DNA from: Cellvibrio fontiphilus_A
GTDB lineage: Bacteria; Pseudomonadota; Gammaproteobacteria; Pseudomonadales; Cellvibrionaceae
NCBI RefSeq assembly: GCF_042646205.1
Contig: NZ_JBHRTF010000002.1
Location: forward strand, 310,001 to 374,000
DNA length: 64,000 nucleotides
Direction of reading: 5' to 3'
Positions 42,527 through 51,824 of this stretch are shown piece by piece (positions within the stretch are counted from its first letter, which is position 1; every line of letters begins with the position of its first letter). The position numbers and the translations under genes are program-made. Under the pieces are notes generated by a model. The model had not been told where the DNA came from, did no database searches, and was given only the letters and a program-made list of their open reading frames with translations.

Positions 42527-45112
42527 ATGAACAATAAACTTGCTCTACGCGCACTCCTGCCCGGTGCGCTCTTGCTCTCGCTGTTGGCGGGTTGCGACTC
42601 CAAAAAAACCGAGGCACCGCCTGCTGCCACTGATGCGCCTGCCGCCCAAGCCAGCAAGGTGGAATGGCCGGCTATTACTAGCGCGGTGAAAAAAGATCCG
42701 GCGGTGGAAGCCCGTATTGAGGAACTCCTGGCGCGCATGACACTGGAAGAGAAAATCGGCCAGTTGATCCAGCCAGAGATCAAATTCCTCACCCCTGAAG
42801 ATGTCACCAAATACCATGTAGGCTCTGTGCTCAACGGCGGTGGCAGCACCCCCGGCAGCAACAAATACGCCACTATGGAAGACTGGGTGAAGCTGGCAGA
42901 CAGCTATTACAACGCCTCGGTGGATAAATCCAACGGCCGTATTGGTATCCCGATTATGTGGGGCACCGATGCCGTACACGGTTTGGGTAACGTGATTGGC
43001 GCCACCCTGTTCCCCCACAATATCGCCCTGGGTGCCACCAATAACCCCGAGCTGCTGAAAGAAATTGGCCGCGTGACTGCGATTGAAATCGCCGTGACTG
43101 GTCTGGACTGGGACTTCTCGCCCACCGTTGCGGTTGCGCGTGATGACCGCTGGGGCCGCACCTATGAAAGCTGGTCGGAAGACCCACAAATCGTTGGCGA
43201 CTTTGCCGGCAAAATGGTGGAAGGCTTGCAAGGTGAGGGCGGCAGCGAAAACTTCCTTACCAATAACCACGTGATTGCCACTGCCAAACACTTTATCGGC
43301 GATGGCGGCACCTTAAACGGTGTTGACCGCGGCCCAACCCAAGGCGATGAACAACACCTGCGCGACATCCACGGCGCCGGTTACTTCAGTGCGCTGGAGT
43401 CTGGTGTGCAGGCGGTGATGGCCTCCTTCACCAGCTGGGATGGCACCCGTATGCACGGCCACAAATACCTGCTGACCGATGTACTCAAAGGCCAAATGGG
43501 CTTTGATGGTCTGGTGGTGGGCGACTGGAGTGGTCACAGCTTTATTCCCGGTTGTACCGCGGTGGACTGCCCTGAGTCATTAATGGCCGGCCTGGACATT
43601 TACATGGTTCCCGAGCCCAACTGGAAAGACCTGTACAACAACCTGCTCGCACAAGCCAAATCCGGCGAAGTCACTGCCGAGCGTTTGGATGATGCCGTGC
43701 GCCGTATCCTGCGCGTGAAAATCCGCGCCGGCCTGTTTGAAAAAGGCGCTCCATCTACCCGCCCACTGGCTGGCAAAAAAGAACTGCTCGGCGCTCCTGA
43801 GCATCGCGCAGTTGCCCGTCAAGCAGTGCGTGAATCGCTGGTAATGCTGAAAAACAAAAACAACCTGCTGCCACTGGCGCGCAATCAAAAAGTACTGGTT
43901 GCCGGCGATGGCGCTGACAATATTGGTAAACAAAGCGGCGGCTGGTCAGTCACCTGGCAGGGCACCGGCAACGTGAACAGCGATTTCCCCGGCGGCACTT
44001 CAGTTTATGCCGGCATTAAAGAAGTCGTGGATGCCGCTGGCGGCAAAACCACACTGAGTGTGGATGGTTCCTACAGCGAGAAACCGGACGTGGCCATTGT
44101 GGTATTCGGTGAAGACCCCTACGCCGAAATGCAAGGCGACGTGGGCATGCTGGCCTACAAACCACGCAACCCTGTGGATTGGGAACTGCTGAAAAAATTG
44201 CGCAGCGATGGCATTCCAGTGGTGTCGCTGTTTATCACTGGTCGCCCACTCTGGGTTAACCGCGAGCTGAATGCTTCTGACGCGTTTGTCGCTATTTGGC
44301 AGCCAGGCACTGAAGGTGCCGGTGTTGCTGACGTGATCTTTAAAAATGCCGCTGGCGAAATCAATCACGACATGAAAGGTCGCCTGAGCTTCTCCTGGCC
44401 AAAACACCCTGACCAAACCCCGCTCAACAAGGGTGATGCCAATTACGACCCACTGTTCGCCTACGGTTACGGCATGAGCTATGCCGACAAAAACACTCTG
44501 GGTGATGACCTGCCAGAAGACGGCCCCAAAGCTGCCGAAGCCATGGACGTGATGGAGATTTTCAACCGTCGCCCGATGGACCCATGGCAATTGGAAATCA
44601 TTGGCTTCCAGAACGATCAAATGCCAATGAACAGCAACACTGTTAAAGCCTCCTCGTTGATGATCCAAGCAGTAGACCGCGATGTGCAGGAAGATGCGCG
44701 CCGCGTAGTCTGGAACGGTAGCGGTCAAGGCCAGGTTGCGCTCTCTGTAGGCAACCGTCAGGACTTTATCAACTACGTGAATAGCGATTCCGCACTGGTA
44801 TTTGATATCAAAGTTGACGCTGCCCCGAGCGCCACCAGCTACCTGCGTTTGGGCTGTGGCTCCTACTGCGCATCGGACATCGACCTGACTGAAAAACTCA
44901 AAGGGTTTGCCGGTCAAGGTTGGCAGACAGTGACAGTGCCGTTCAGCTGCTACCCCAACTCAGGCGCCAACTTCGGTGTTGCCCAACCACCAGCAGAGTT
45001 CTGGACCCAAGTCCTGGCACCTTTCTCGCTGGTCACTAGCGGCACCCTGGATATCACCTTTGCCAAGGTCAGCGTAGTAAAAGGCGCAGGTAAAGATGTA
45101 GCCTGTCCTTAA
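42527..45112 (+). CDS. GH3 beta-glucosidase/exo-glucanase lipoprotein with ExoP-type C-terminal domain
   Basis: 861 residues. Lipobox LLAGC (Cys about 24), then a Pro/Ala linker. The GH3 N-terminal barrel has RMTLEEKIGQLIQPE, MWGTDAVHGLGNVIGATLFPHNIALGAT, ATAKHFIGDGGT and the nucleophile D333 in GLVVGDWSGH. The C-terminal sandwich (AVRESLVMLKNKNNLLPL, IVVFGEDPYAE) supplies the acid/base region. The last ~150 residues are a galactose-binding-like ExoP domain with the CGSYC cysteine pair, matching the stand-alone protein at 1002-1637. Marine and soil ExoP-type enzymes act on beta-1,3/1,4-glucans and cellodextrins. In a pectin locus, a role on glucan released from the wall is inference. Confidence 0.93.
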   Translation: MNNKLALRALLPGALLLSLLAGCDSKKTEAPPAATDAPAAQASKVEWPAITSAVKKDPAVEARIEELLARMTLEEKIGQLIQPEIKFLTPEDVTKYHVGSVLNGGGSTPGSNKYATMEDWVKLADSYYNASVDKSNGRIGIPIMWGTDAVHGLGNVIGATLFPHNIALGATNNPELLKEIGRVTAIEIAVTGLDWDFSPTVAVARDDRWGRTYESWSEDPQIVGDFAGKMVEGLQGEGGSENFLTNNHVIATAKHFIGDGGTLNGVDRGPTQGDEQHLRDIHGAGYFSALESGVQAVMASFTSWDGTRMHGHKYLLTDVLKGQMGFDGLVVGDWSGHSFIPGCTAVDCPESLMAGLDIYMVPEPNWKDLYNNLLAQAKSGEVTAERLDDAVRRILRVKIRAGLFEKGAPSTRPLAGKKELLGAPEHRAVARQAVRESLVMLKNKNNLLPLARNQKVLVAGDGADNIGKQSGGWSVTWQGTGNVNSDFPGGTSVYAGIKEVVDAAGGKTTLSVDGSYSEKPDVAIVVFGEDPYAEMQGDVGMLAYKPRNPVDWELLKKLRSDGIPVVSLFITGRPLWVNRELNASDAFVAIWQPGTEGAGVADVIFKNAAGEINHDMKGRLSFSWPKHPDQTPLNKGDANYDPLFAYGYGMSYADKNTLGDDLPEDGPKAAEAMDVMEIFNRRPMDPWQLEIIGFQNDQMPMNSNTVKASSLMIQAVDRDVQEDARRVVWNGSGQGQVALSVGNRQDFINYVNSDSALVFDIKVDAAPSATSYLRLGCGSYCASDIDLTEKLKGFAGQGWQTVTVPFSCYPNSGANFGVAQPPAEFWTQVLAPFSLVTSGTLDITFAKVSVVKGAGKDVACP

Positions 45113-45135
45113 TTAGGATTGATTAGCCCCTAAAC

Positions 45136-45169
45136 AAAAACCCCCGCATGGCAACATGCGGGGTTTTTT
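45136..45169. terminator. Bidirectional terminator between GH3 and TBDR
   Basis: CCCCGCATG / CATGCGGGG stem with a GCAA loop, A5 before and T6 after. It serves the rightward GH3 gene and the leftward TBDR gene that ends at 45196. Confidence 0.9.
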
Positions 45170-45195
45170 GTTGTGTAGCGACTGAATCCTGCGAA

Positions 45196-47931
45196 TTAGA
45201 AACTCGCTCTAACCCCCAGTGCGTAGCGGCCTACACCTTCGCCGACGTAGAACATGTGGTTCTGCTCGCGGCCGTGCATGCGGGCGCCTTCTTCGGTGAC
45301 GTTGATGCCTTCGAGGAAGATGCTGACGTTTTCGCTCAGGTCGTAGCTCATGGAGATATCGATTTGTGAGTAGTCCTCCACCACCACCGGCTCGTTACTG
45401 GTGCTGGTGTAGAAGTATTGGAAGCCACGCACAAATGAATCGCGCCAGTTGTAGGCGATACGAATCTGGAAGGGGCCATTTTCATAGAAGCCCACCAGGT
45501 TGGCAGAATCGCTCACGCCGACCACCGCATCTGCAGTGGGTATCTCGCCCAACGGGGTGTCAAAGTCATATTCCGGGTCAGCAAATACGAAGGTGGCGTT
45601 GGCAATAACACCAAAACCGGTATCGCCAAAGATGTGCTGGCCACCCACTTCAACACCGCTGACTTTTTTAGTGTCCAGGTTGCGCGGGCGACGCATTTCG
45701 TAAATCACATCCTGACCGGTAGCCGGGTCGATCACACCGTTAATGGTCTCGGGCACACCTTCAGTGACCACAAAGTTGTCGATGGATTTGGTGAAGCCGC
45801 CGATGGACACGTAATCAAAGTCATTGATGTACCACTCCGCCGACAGATCGAAGTTATCCGACATAAAGGGTTCGAGGTTGGGGTTGCCCGCACTGCCTAC
45901 ACCGGTTTGGCCTTGGCGCACATCACCCAGGGTACGCGCAGATTTCATGTCATTCAGCTCGGGGCGAGTAATGGTGCGCGAGGCGCCAAAACGCAGCACA
46001 ACATCCTCTAGCAAGTCGTATTTCAGCGACAGATTAGGCAGGAACACATCGTAGCCATCGCCATCGGTGAAGGGCACGCTGTCGCCATAAACACGGGTAT
46101 AAGACTCACCCGCCACCGGTGGCGGGGTCAGCGATACCAGGGTTTGCTCCAGCGAGGTTGAATCGATGGCGGTGTCTTCATAGCGGGTGCCAGCAACCAC
46201 TGTCAGGTCGCGACCATTGAGGTCAAAGGACTTGGTCGCCTCCACATACACCGCCGTAGTCTGCTCGTTGATTTCCGACCAGTTGGGCTGGCGAATCAGG
46301 GTGGAGTTGGTAGCATCCTTCTGCGCGGCGGTAGCGCCAGCATCCTGCTGGGCATAGGCGGTCCAGTCATTAAACGCCAGCGGGTCAAAGGCGAAGTAGG
46401 CCAGGTCACCCATAATCGCGTGGTTCATGGTTTTCACCGCATAACCGGCGTTTTGGGCATCCGCCACCGAGCGATAAATGCTGGTGGCCGGGTCGCTGCC
46501 TACCAGGTTGTATTTACCTTGCAACACACCGCCGGCTTTCGCCATGTACTGCTCGATGGTTTTGGTCTGGTCGGTAAACATCAGGCCGGCTTTTACCGTC
46601 AGGCTGTCGCCGGCAAAGGTGTAATCCAGACGAGACTGGTCGATTTCGTCAGTGCGTGGGTCGGAGTAGCCGTCGTATTGCCAAATGCGGGCATTGGCGA
46701 GGGAGATGTCAGTGTTGTTGTAATAGTGGCTAGCCACGTCGTCGCGAATTTCAAAGGTAAAGGACAGCGGCGATGCCTGCAGGTCGGAGCGGCTGATGTT
46801 GGCTTGTTTATCCGGCTGGGCTTCGGCTTTGGACTGGCTGTAACCAAATACCAGTTTGGAGCTGTCGGTGATGTCCCAATCCACCTCCAGGCCCGTGCTT
46901 AACCCGGTTTCCTGGGTAACAGGGTTGTTCACAAAGAAGTCCAAACCGGCGTTGGTCACGGTGCGATTAATGATGGTGGCGTTGTCGTCGATCTCGTACT
47001 GCTCATTGTTGCCATAGCCGTACCAAGCCGCGCTTTCGTACTCCATGCCTTCCTGTTGCAAGTCGGAATATTGCGCATCCAAAGTGATCGCCAGGTTATC
47101 GGCTGGTTTGTATTCAAATACCAGGCTGCCGTTTAAGCGCTCGCGCTCAAACTCCTGACGTTTGATCGCGGTTTGGGTAGGGTAGAAATCCACGTTTTGT
47201 GGATTGCCTTGGGCATCGGGCAATACCAGATAAGTGCCTTTGGTGGCGGGGCGACGCGAGCGCCAATCCCAGCGGCGCTGCTCTACCGAATCACTTTGGT
47301 ATTGGCGCTCCTGAAAGCTGACTGCCGCCAGAACACCAAAATTGTCATTAAAAGTCGTACTCGCCAGGGCGGAAATGGACGGGGTAATGTCGTCGATATT
47401 GGATTCATTCAAACCCTTCACCGAACCCGCAAACTTGGTGCCCAGGTCCAAGGGCTTGGCGGTTTTCACATTGATGGTGGCGCCGATACCGCCGGATTGG
47501 GTAGTGGCGGTAGAGGTTTTGTACACCTCCACACCGCTCACCATTTCCGCTGCCAGGGTGTCAAAGTTGAAACCGCGGCTGGCGTTGGCATTGGGCATCT
47601 GGCGGCCATTCAGCAGCACGGTATTGAACTGTGGGCCAAGGCCGCGCACAGTCACTTGGCGGCCTTCACCGCCGCTGCGGTCAATCGACACACCGGTAAT
47701 ACGCTGCAGCGATTCGGCGAGGTTGGTATCGGGGAACTTGCCTATGTCTTCCGAGCTAATCGCATCCACCACGCCGTTGGAATCGCGCTTGGTATCCAGT
47801 GCGCTTTTTAAACTCGCTTTGTAGCCGGTGACCACAATTTCCTCCAACGCCGGCTCTTGTGCCTGGGCGCTGGCCGCTATTGCCAGGCTGAGCAGACTTA
47901 GGCTGAACATTGGTCTTGTATATTTATTCAT
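45196..47931 (-). CDS. TonB-dependent receptor (halogenase-cluster type)
   Basis: 911 residues from the ATG of MNKYTRPMFSLSL with GGGGA five bases before; a longer frame upstream lacks support. Signal peptide to ASAQAQ, TonB box-like LEEIVVTG, plug with SSEDIGKFPDTNLAESLQRITGVSI and VTVRGLGPQFNTVLLNGRQMP, and a barrel ending in RYALGVRASF. The plug is close to that of the receptor at 51825-54899 (shared SLQRITGVSI-R--GEG and KTAKPLD). It belongs to the large-plug TBDR class of carbohydrate-using bacteria. Substrate unknown; it is the downstream TBDR of a cluster with a halogenase-like gene. Confidence 0.95.
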   Translation of the reverse strand: MNKYTRPMFSLSLLSLAIAASAQAQEPALEEIVVTGYKASLKSALDTKRDSNGVVDAISSEDIGKFPDTNLAESLQRITGVSIDRSGGEGRQVTVRGLGPQFNTVLLNGRQMPNANASRGFNFDTLAAEMVSGVEVYKTSTATTQSGGIGATINVKTAKPLDLGTKFAGSVKGLNESNIDDITPSISALASTTFNDNFGVLAAVSFQERQYQSDSVEQRRWDWRSRRPATKGTYLVLPDAQGNPQNVDFYPTQTAIKRQEFERERLNGSLVFEYKPADNLAITLDAQYSDLQQEGMEYESAAWYGYGNNEQYEIDDNATIINRTVTNAGLDFFVNNPVTQETGLSTGLEVDWDITDSSKLVFGYSQSKAEAQPDKQANISRSDLQASPLSFTFEIRDDVASHYYNNTDISLANARIWQYDGYSDPRTDEIDQSRLDYTFAGDSLTVKAGLMFTDQTKTIEQYMAKAGGVLQGKYNLVGSDPATSIYRSVADAQNAGYAVKTMNHAIMGDLAYFAFDPLAFNDWTAYAQQDAGATAAQKDATNSTLIRQPNWSEINEQTTAVYVEATKSFDLNGRDLTVVAGTRYEDTAIDSTSLEQTLVSLTPPPVAGESYTRVYGDSVPFTDGDGYDVFLPNLSLKYDLLEDVVLRFGASRTITRPELNDMKSARTLGDVRQGQTGVGSAGNPNLEPFMSDNFDLSAEWYINDFDYVSIGGFTKSIDNFVVTEGVPETINGVIDPATGQDVIYEMRRPRNLDTKKVSGVEVGGQHIFGDTGFGVIANATFVFADPEYDFDTPLGEIPTADAVVGVSDSANLVGFYENGPFQIRIAYNWRDSFVRGFQYFYTSTSNEPVVVEDYSQIDISMSYDLSENVSIFLEGINVTEEGARMHGREQNHMFYVGEGVGRYALGVRASF

Positions 47932-47995
47932 AAGCTTCCCCGTGATGTTGATCGGCCCGCCATGACACGCGCCGATGTGACTGATGTTATTTTTG

Positions 47996-48015
47996 TACAC
48001 TTGTATACATGTGTA
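47996..48015. promoter_or_regulatory. Near-perfect 20 bp palindrome upstream of the TBDR
   Basis: TACACTTGTATACATGTGTA differs from its reverse complement at one base pair only. Centre TTGTATACA is GntR/LacI-like. It lies 65-85 bp upstream of the TBDR start, a normal operator distance. The remaining gap 48016-48187 has no supported gene. Confidence 0.6.
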
Positions 48016-48180
48016 TTAGTCACAAATACTATTCCTTGTATGCTAGTGGGTCAATAGAGTCGGCAGGAAATCAGCCCTTAGGTTTAGGTCAGGTGTGGAG
48101 CGACAACGAGAGTAATGCAGCTGTTATTGCAGGGGGCGCGACAGAAGGGATATGTATAAATAGATAAAAAAATAGATAGA

Positions 48181-48216
48181 AATAAAAAACCCTTGTGGGA
48201 ATAGCCCACAAGGGTT
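48181..48216 (-). terminator. Terminator after the halogenase-like gene
   Basis: Read leftward: AACCCTTGTGGG / CCCACAAGGGTT, a perfect 12 bp stem with a 5-nt loop, followed by TTTTTATTTCTATC. It closes the leftward sapC-cupin-halogenase transcript 48 bp past its last stop. Confidence 0.85.
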
Positions 48217-48263
48217 GATCAGTCGATTGAACAGAGTCAGGTGATCACTCTGTGCCTAAAATG

Positions 48264-49748
48264 TTAATGCGACGATTTGCAATAATGATGCACAAATTCG
48301 TGATGCATCGGTAACTTTGCTACTACCTCTGCAATTTTGGTGCGAATATTAGTCAGGTGCCCTACCATTTCATCATCAGGCATAGTCTGAAATATCGAAT
48401 GATAATGCTGTGGCATAAGACCTTGACCCAGCATAACGTGCAACCAGGAATCACGCCTGAACAATTCTCGACTGTCCTGATAAGACAGCGCATGCTCCTT
48501 AAATAATTCAAGCCGATGGGACAATGAATCCGGAACACTCATATTTTTACAATAGCGCCAGAACTCACTGTCTTCACGTGAAGTAACGTGATAGTGCAAG
48601 ATAATAAAATCGCGAATATTTTCCAGTTCCGCTATTAATTGTTGATTGTATTCTTTGATAACGGATTCCGTTATGCCATTAAAGGGGAACATGCTCATTA
48701 GCCGGACAACACCGATCATAAACAGGTAAATACTGGTTGATTCCAGCGGCTCGACAAATCCACTCGAAAGCCCCAAGGCAACACAATTTTGATTCCAAAA
48801 AACCTTGCGCCGCCCGGTTCTATATTTAATGACTCTGGGCTCTGTTAACACCTTTCCTCTAACATTATTTAAAAGATGTGCTTTTGCTTGGTCGTCAGAC
48901 ATAAAGTCACTGCAAAACACATTTCCATTACCAACGCGATGCTGAAGCGGAATATGCCACTGCCAACCGGCCTGATGTGCAGTACAGGTGACATAAGGTT
49001 TGGGCGGTTCTACCGACTCGGTTTGTATCGCAATAGCACTGTTACAGGGCAGCCAGTGCGACCAATCTTCATAAGGTGTGTTTAAGGTTTTATCTATCAA
49101 CAGGCCGGTAAAGCCGGTGCAATCGATAAATAAATCACCTTCAATAAGCTCGCCCGACTCTAATAAAAGCGCTTTGATATCGCCATCAGGGTGCTGCTGC
49201 ACCTGCTGAATTTTTCCTTCAATACGCTTGGCACCATGCTTTTCACTAAATTGACGTAAAAATTGTGCGTAGCGGGTAGCATCAAGATGATAGGCATAAT
49301 TGATGGTCCCGGTTTTTGACGTAGCAAACTTATTTGCTTTAGCCGCCTGCACCTCCAAACTATATTCACCAAATTCGGCGTTTATACCTTTGCTTTTTGC
49401 ATGCAACCAAAAATGTTGAAAATCAGCGAGGTAACTACCCTGGCCGGTTGAGCCAAACGGGTGAATATATTCATCGCCAATTTGGCCCCAATTTTTAAAC
49501 GAAATCCCCAGCTTGAATACCGCTTCGGTCGCGCGCATAAACTCTTGTTCATCAATCCCTAGCAATGAGTGAAATGTCCTCATCGGCGGAATAGTGGCTT
49601 CGCCCACACCAACGGTCCCAATTTGATCAGACTCAACCAGCACCACATCCAGGAGTTTCCCCAGTTGCTTGGACAGCGCGGCGGCGGCAACCCAACCTGC
49701 AGTACCACCACCCGCAATTACTACTTTTTTTACACTATTATTTTTCAT
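48264..49748 (-). CDS. Tryptophan 7-halogenase-like flavin-dependent enzyme
   Basis: 494 residues from ATG 49748; a GTG two codons earlier is less likely. FAD-binding GGGTAGWVAAAALS at the N-terminus, GVGEATIPPM, the Lys of the family active site in VFKLGISFKNWG, and the halogenase signature WQWHIPL are present, with GLSSGFVEPLESTSIYLFM later. The family chlorinates or brominates indoles using FADH2 from a reductase. In TBDR/SapC loci of polysaccharide degraders such proteins are common, and their real substrate is not known; halogenation should not be assumed. Third gene of the sapC-cupin-halogenase run. Confidence 0.88.
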   Translation of the reverse strand: MKNNSVKKVVIAGGGTAGWVAAAALSKQLGKLLDVVLVESDQIGTVGVGEATIPPMRTFHSLLGIDEQEFMRATEAVFKLGISFKNWGQIGDEYIHPFGSTGQGSYLADFQHFWLHAKSKGINAEFGEYSLEVQAAKANKFATSKTGTINYAYHLDATRYAQFLRQFSEKHGAKRIEGKIQQVQQHPDGDIKALLLESGELIEGDLFIDCTGFTGLLIDKTLNTPYEDWSHWLPCNSAIAIQTESVEPPKPYVTCTAHQAGWQWHIPLQHRVGNGNVFCSDFMSDDQAKAHLLNNVRGKVLTEPRVIKYRTGRRKVFWNQNCVALGLSSGFVEPLESTSIYLFMIGVVRLMSMFPFNGITESVIKEYNQQLIAELENIRDFIILHYHVTSREDSEFWRYCKNMSVPDSLSHRLELFKEHALSYQDSRELFRRDSWLHVMLGQGLMPQHYHSIFQTMPDDEMVGHLTNIRTKIAEVVAKLPMHHEFVHHYCKSSH

Positions 49749-49805
49749 CGCCACAGCTCGTCAATTAATCGCGTTCGTCGATATATTTGCAGATAGATAA
49801 AACGT

Positions 49806-50852
49806 TTAACGGTTAAGTTTATTCAGCAACATTGCACGCAGCATTTTACTTTTTGCCAAATCCATTTCGCCTAAATACCCTCGCGCTGGCTCCGGCAAAT
49901 GTTCAGCAGCTTGTTCTGCATCGCCAAAAATGTAGTAGTCAAAAATGTGTTTCCATCCCAGTTTTTCGTGCTCTGGTTTGTCGCGCAAACTCAATAACGC
50001 GTGATACAACACGTTGGTAGCAGCACCCATGTATTTTGGTGAATTACTCCACCAGTAATTTACCAACACATTAAAAGCACTCAGCGCTTCAACCTGGTGC
50101 CACCACATACTGGGTAAATAAAGTGCGTCCCCTGCTTCCAACTCGGCAATTTGGCCGTGTTTTATAGCATCAGCAAATTTGGGGTATAAATTGAAATCGG
50201 GATTATTGAAATCCACCATGCTTAACACTTGGCCGCCGGGTGTTGGCGATAAAGGCCCAGGATAAAGATTGGCAATTTGATCTGGCGGGAAAAGTGTAAA
50301 CCGACGCTTGCCAACCACACAGCAGGCAAGATTGTCAGAGGTATCGTAGTGACAGCAAGCTGTGGTGCGATTACCAATCCAGATGCTGATGCGCAAATCT
50401 TCAAGCGGAACTATCGATTCAGGCCGCGGAATAGCAATATCATTCTCGCGCCTGAAATCCGGAAAATGGGTATCAATAATATTGGATGCTATGTAATAAG
50501 CGCTGGGGTTTTCTTTATCAAAATTTTCCTGAATCAAATCCAGCACTTCATCCACCCGCATGGTACGGGAATCATAATTTAGCTGGGTGCGTTCTTCGTT
50601 GTAAAAGAAACGACCTTTGATATCGGGCGACCCAATACAAGCCGTGGAAGGGGCTCCGTTATAGTGCGACTTTAAATAGTGAATTGCATGGCTATCTGAT
50701 TGTCGCCCTTGTTCAGCAAGTTTCCAGTGATTGACTAAACCCTTAATAACAACCGGCTCTTTGGATGAAAAAATGGCTTCATCCAAAGCCCGGTTTTGGT
50801 AATCAGTAATAACTTTTGTTCTAGCGGTAATCATTGGCATAATATTTTTCAC
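49806..50852 (-). CDS. Cupin-8 / JmjC-like Fe(II)/2-oxoglutarate dioxygenase family protein
   Basis: 348 residues starting formally at GTG; ATG codons at residues 5 and 7 are alternatives and no strong ribosome site decides. The double-stranded beta-helix core carries an HxD iron motif in CCHYDTSDNLACCVVG and a distal His in LPSMWWHQVEAL, with RRFTLFPPDQ and LEAGDALYLPS around it. These proteins hydroxylate amino-acid side chains or small molecules. It sits between sapC and the halogenase-like gene, 28 and 57 bp away, so one operon is likely. The substrate is unknown. Confidence 0.88.
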   Translation of the reverse strand: MKNIMPMITARTKVITDYQNRALDEAIFSSKEPVVIKGLVNHWKLAEQGRQSDSHAIHYLKSHYNGAPSTACIGSPDIKGRFFYNEERTQLNYDSRTMRVDEVLDLIQENFDKENPSAYYIASNIIDTHFPDFRRENDIAIPRPESIVPLEDLRISIWIGNRTTACCHYDTSDNLACCVVGKRRFTLFPPDQIANLYPGPLSPTPGGQVLSMVDFNNPDFNLYPKFADAIKHGQIAELEAGDALYLPSMWWHQVEALSAFNVLVNYWWSNSPKYMGAATNVLYHALLSLRDKPEHEKLGWKHIFDYYIFGDAEQAAEHLPEPARGYLGEMDLAKSKMLRAMLLNKLNR

Positions 50853-50880
50853 GCTGAATGTTTAGGCTATTCTGACAAGC

Positions 50881-51603
50881 TTACTTTTTCTGATTTTTGA
50901 TTTCTGTCAATCTTCGAATGTTTGTCATTGAGCTGATTACTGCATAGGCGAGCGGCAAAAATCCGAACTTGTTCAATTTTTCCAATGGCTCACCACCCAG
51001 TGCCATCAACTTTTCTTCATTAACAGTGAAGTTACCCACCAAACGCTGTTTCTCACCATTATGTAAATCGATTTCTATATCGACAGGCTCAATTAAATCA
51101 AGCTCGGTAAACGCATTGAACATTGCATCTTGCAGCGCAATGCCCTGGTGAATAATTTTCAAAATACTGGCAATGTGCTCCAGATAAGGGCCGTTACCAC
51201 CATGCTCCAAAAACAATGGATAGCCGTTTTCACTGTTCGCTTTTGGATGATCCAAATCGATATGGATGACGGGCACTTTATTCTTGTCAGCATCGGACTG
51301 GAAGCCAATCAGGAACGGACCTCGCGCAATCACTGCAGGAATATAATACGCATCCCACCCTGCTTTTACGGCCGGATTTAAAAACAGGTTTTCACCCTGG
51401 CTCAACCCCAACAACACGGTTGCGTGAAATTTTTGTGTTTCAGGATTTTTCCTGAACAGAATTGGATATTCTTTTTGCAGTTCAATAAATTCGGTAGGAA
51501 AAGCTAATGCGCTACTGACATTATCACCAAATTCAGCGCCGAAGCGGGTAACTACTTTTAAATCCTGATGTGCCAGGTTATTCAACAATACTGTGTTTGT
51601 CAT
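50881..51603 (-). CDS. sapC: SapC family protein
   Basis: 240 residues matching the SapC family: VSSALAFPTEFIELQKEYPILFRKNPETQ, ATVLLGLSQGENLFLNPA..., YIPAVIARGPFLI, PLFLEHGGNGPYLEHIASIL. It has no signal peptide. The name comes from an S-layer locus of Campylobacter, but in Cellvibrio- and Caulobacter-type bacteria the gene recurs beside TBDRs and tryptophan-halogenase-like genes, with unknown function. It is the first gene of the leftward trio. A terminator of the upstream TBDR lies 153 bp before it. Confidence 0.9.
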   Translation of the reverse strand: MTNTVLLNNLAHQDLKVVTRFGAEFGDNVSSALAFPTEFIELQKEYPILFRKNPETQKFHATVLLGLSQGENLFLNPAVKAGWDAYYIPAVIARGPFLIGFQSDADKNKVPVIHIDLDHPKANSENGYPLFLEHGGNGPYLEHIASILKIIHQGIALQDAMFNAFTELDLIEPVDIEIDLHNGEKQRLVGNFTVNEEKLMALGGEPLEKLNKFGFLPLAYAVISSMTNIRRLTEIKNQKK

Positions 51604-51711
51604 TGCTTGATGTCCAGACCTTTAAAAACCTTGGGTATTGGTAAAATTTTATCTGTTTTTGATGTGGCGCTTGTAAGTAAAGCATACCTGAGAATACAGA
51701 AACCTTTCAGA

Positions 51712-51781
51712 GGAAATTAAAAAAGCCAGAAGAAATTAAAAAGCTGACGGAAATTAAAAAGCCGCTTTTCAGCGGCTTTTT
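51712..51781 (-). terminator. Terminator of the large TBDR, with three GAAATTAAAAAGC copies
   Basis: AAAAAGCCGCT / AGCGGCTTTTT (51756-51781) is a terminator hairpin with A and T tails for the leftward TBDR ending at 51825. Next to it, GAAATTAAAAA(A)GC recurs three times at about 18 bp spacing (51713, 51732, 51750), apparently copies of the stem's left arm. Confidence 0.8.
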
Positions 51782-51824
51782 AACTCATCAGCGATAAGAT
51801 ATTTAATTGAATCTCGCGATTTAA

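Noticed and set aside
44000..44917. A 305-codon frame antisense to the GH3 gene
   Set aside because: Opposite-strand shadow; the GH3 frame has clear catalytic motifs and this one has none.
47173..47811. A 212-codon frame antisense to a TBDR plug region
   Set aside because: Gly/His-rich shadow of the TBDR; no recognisable product.
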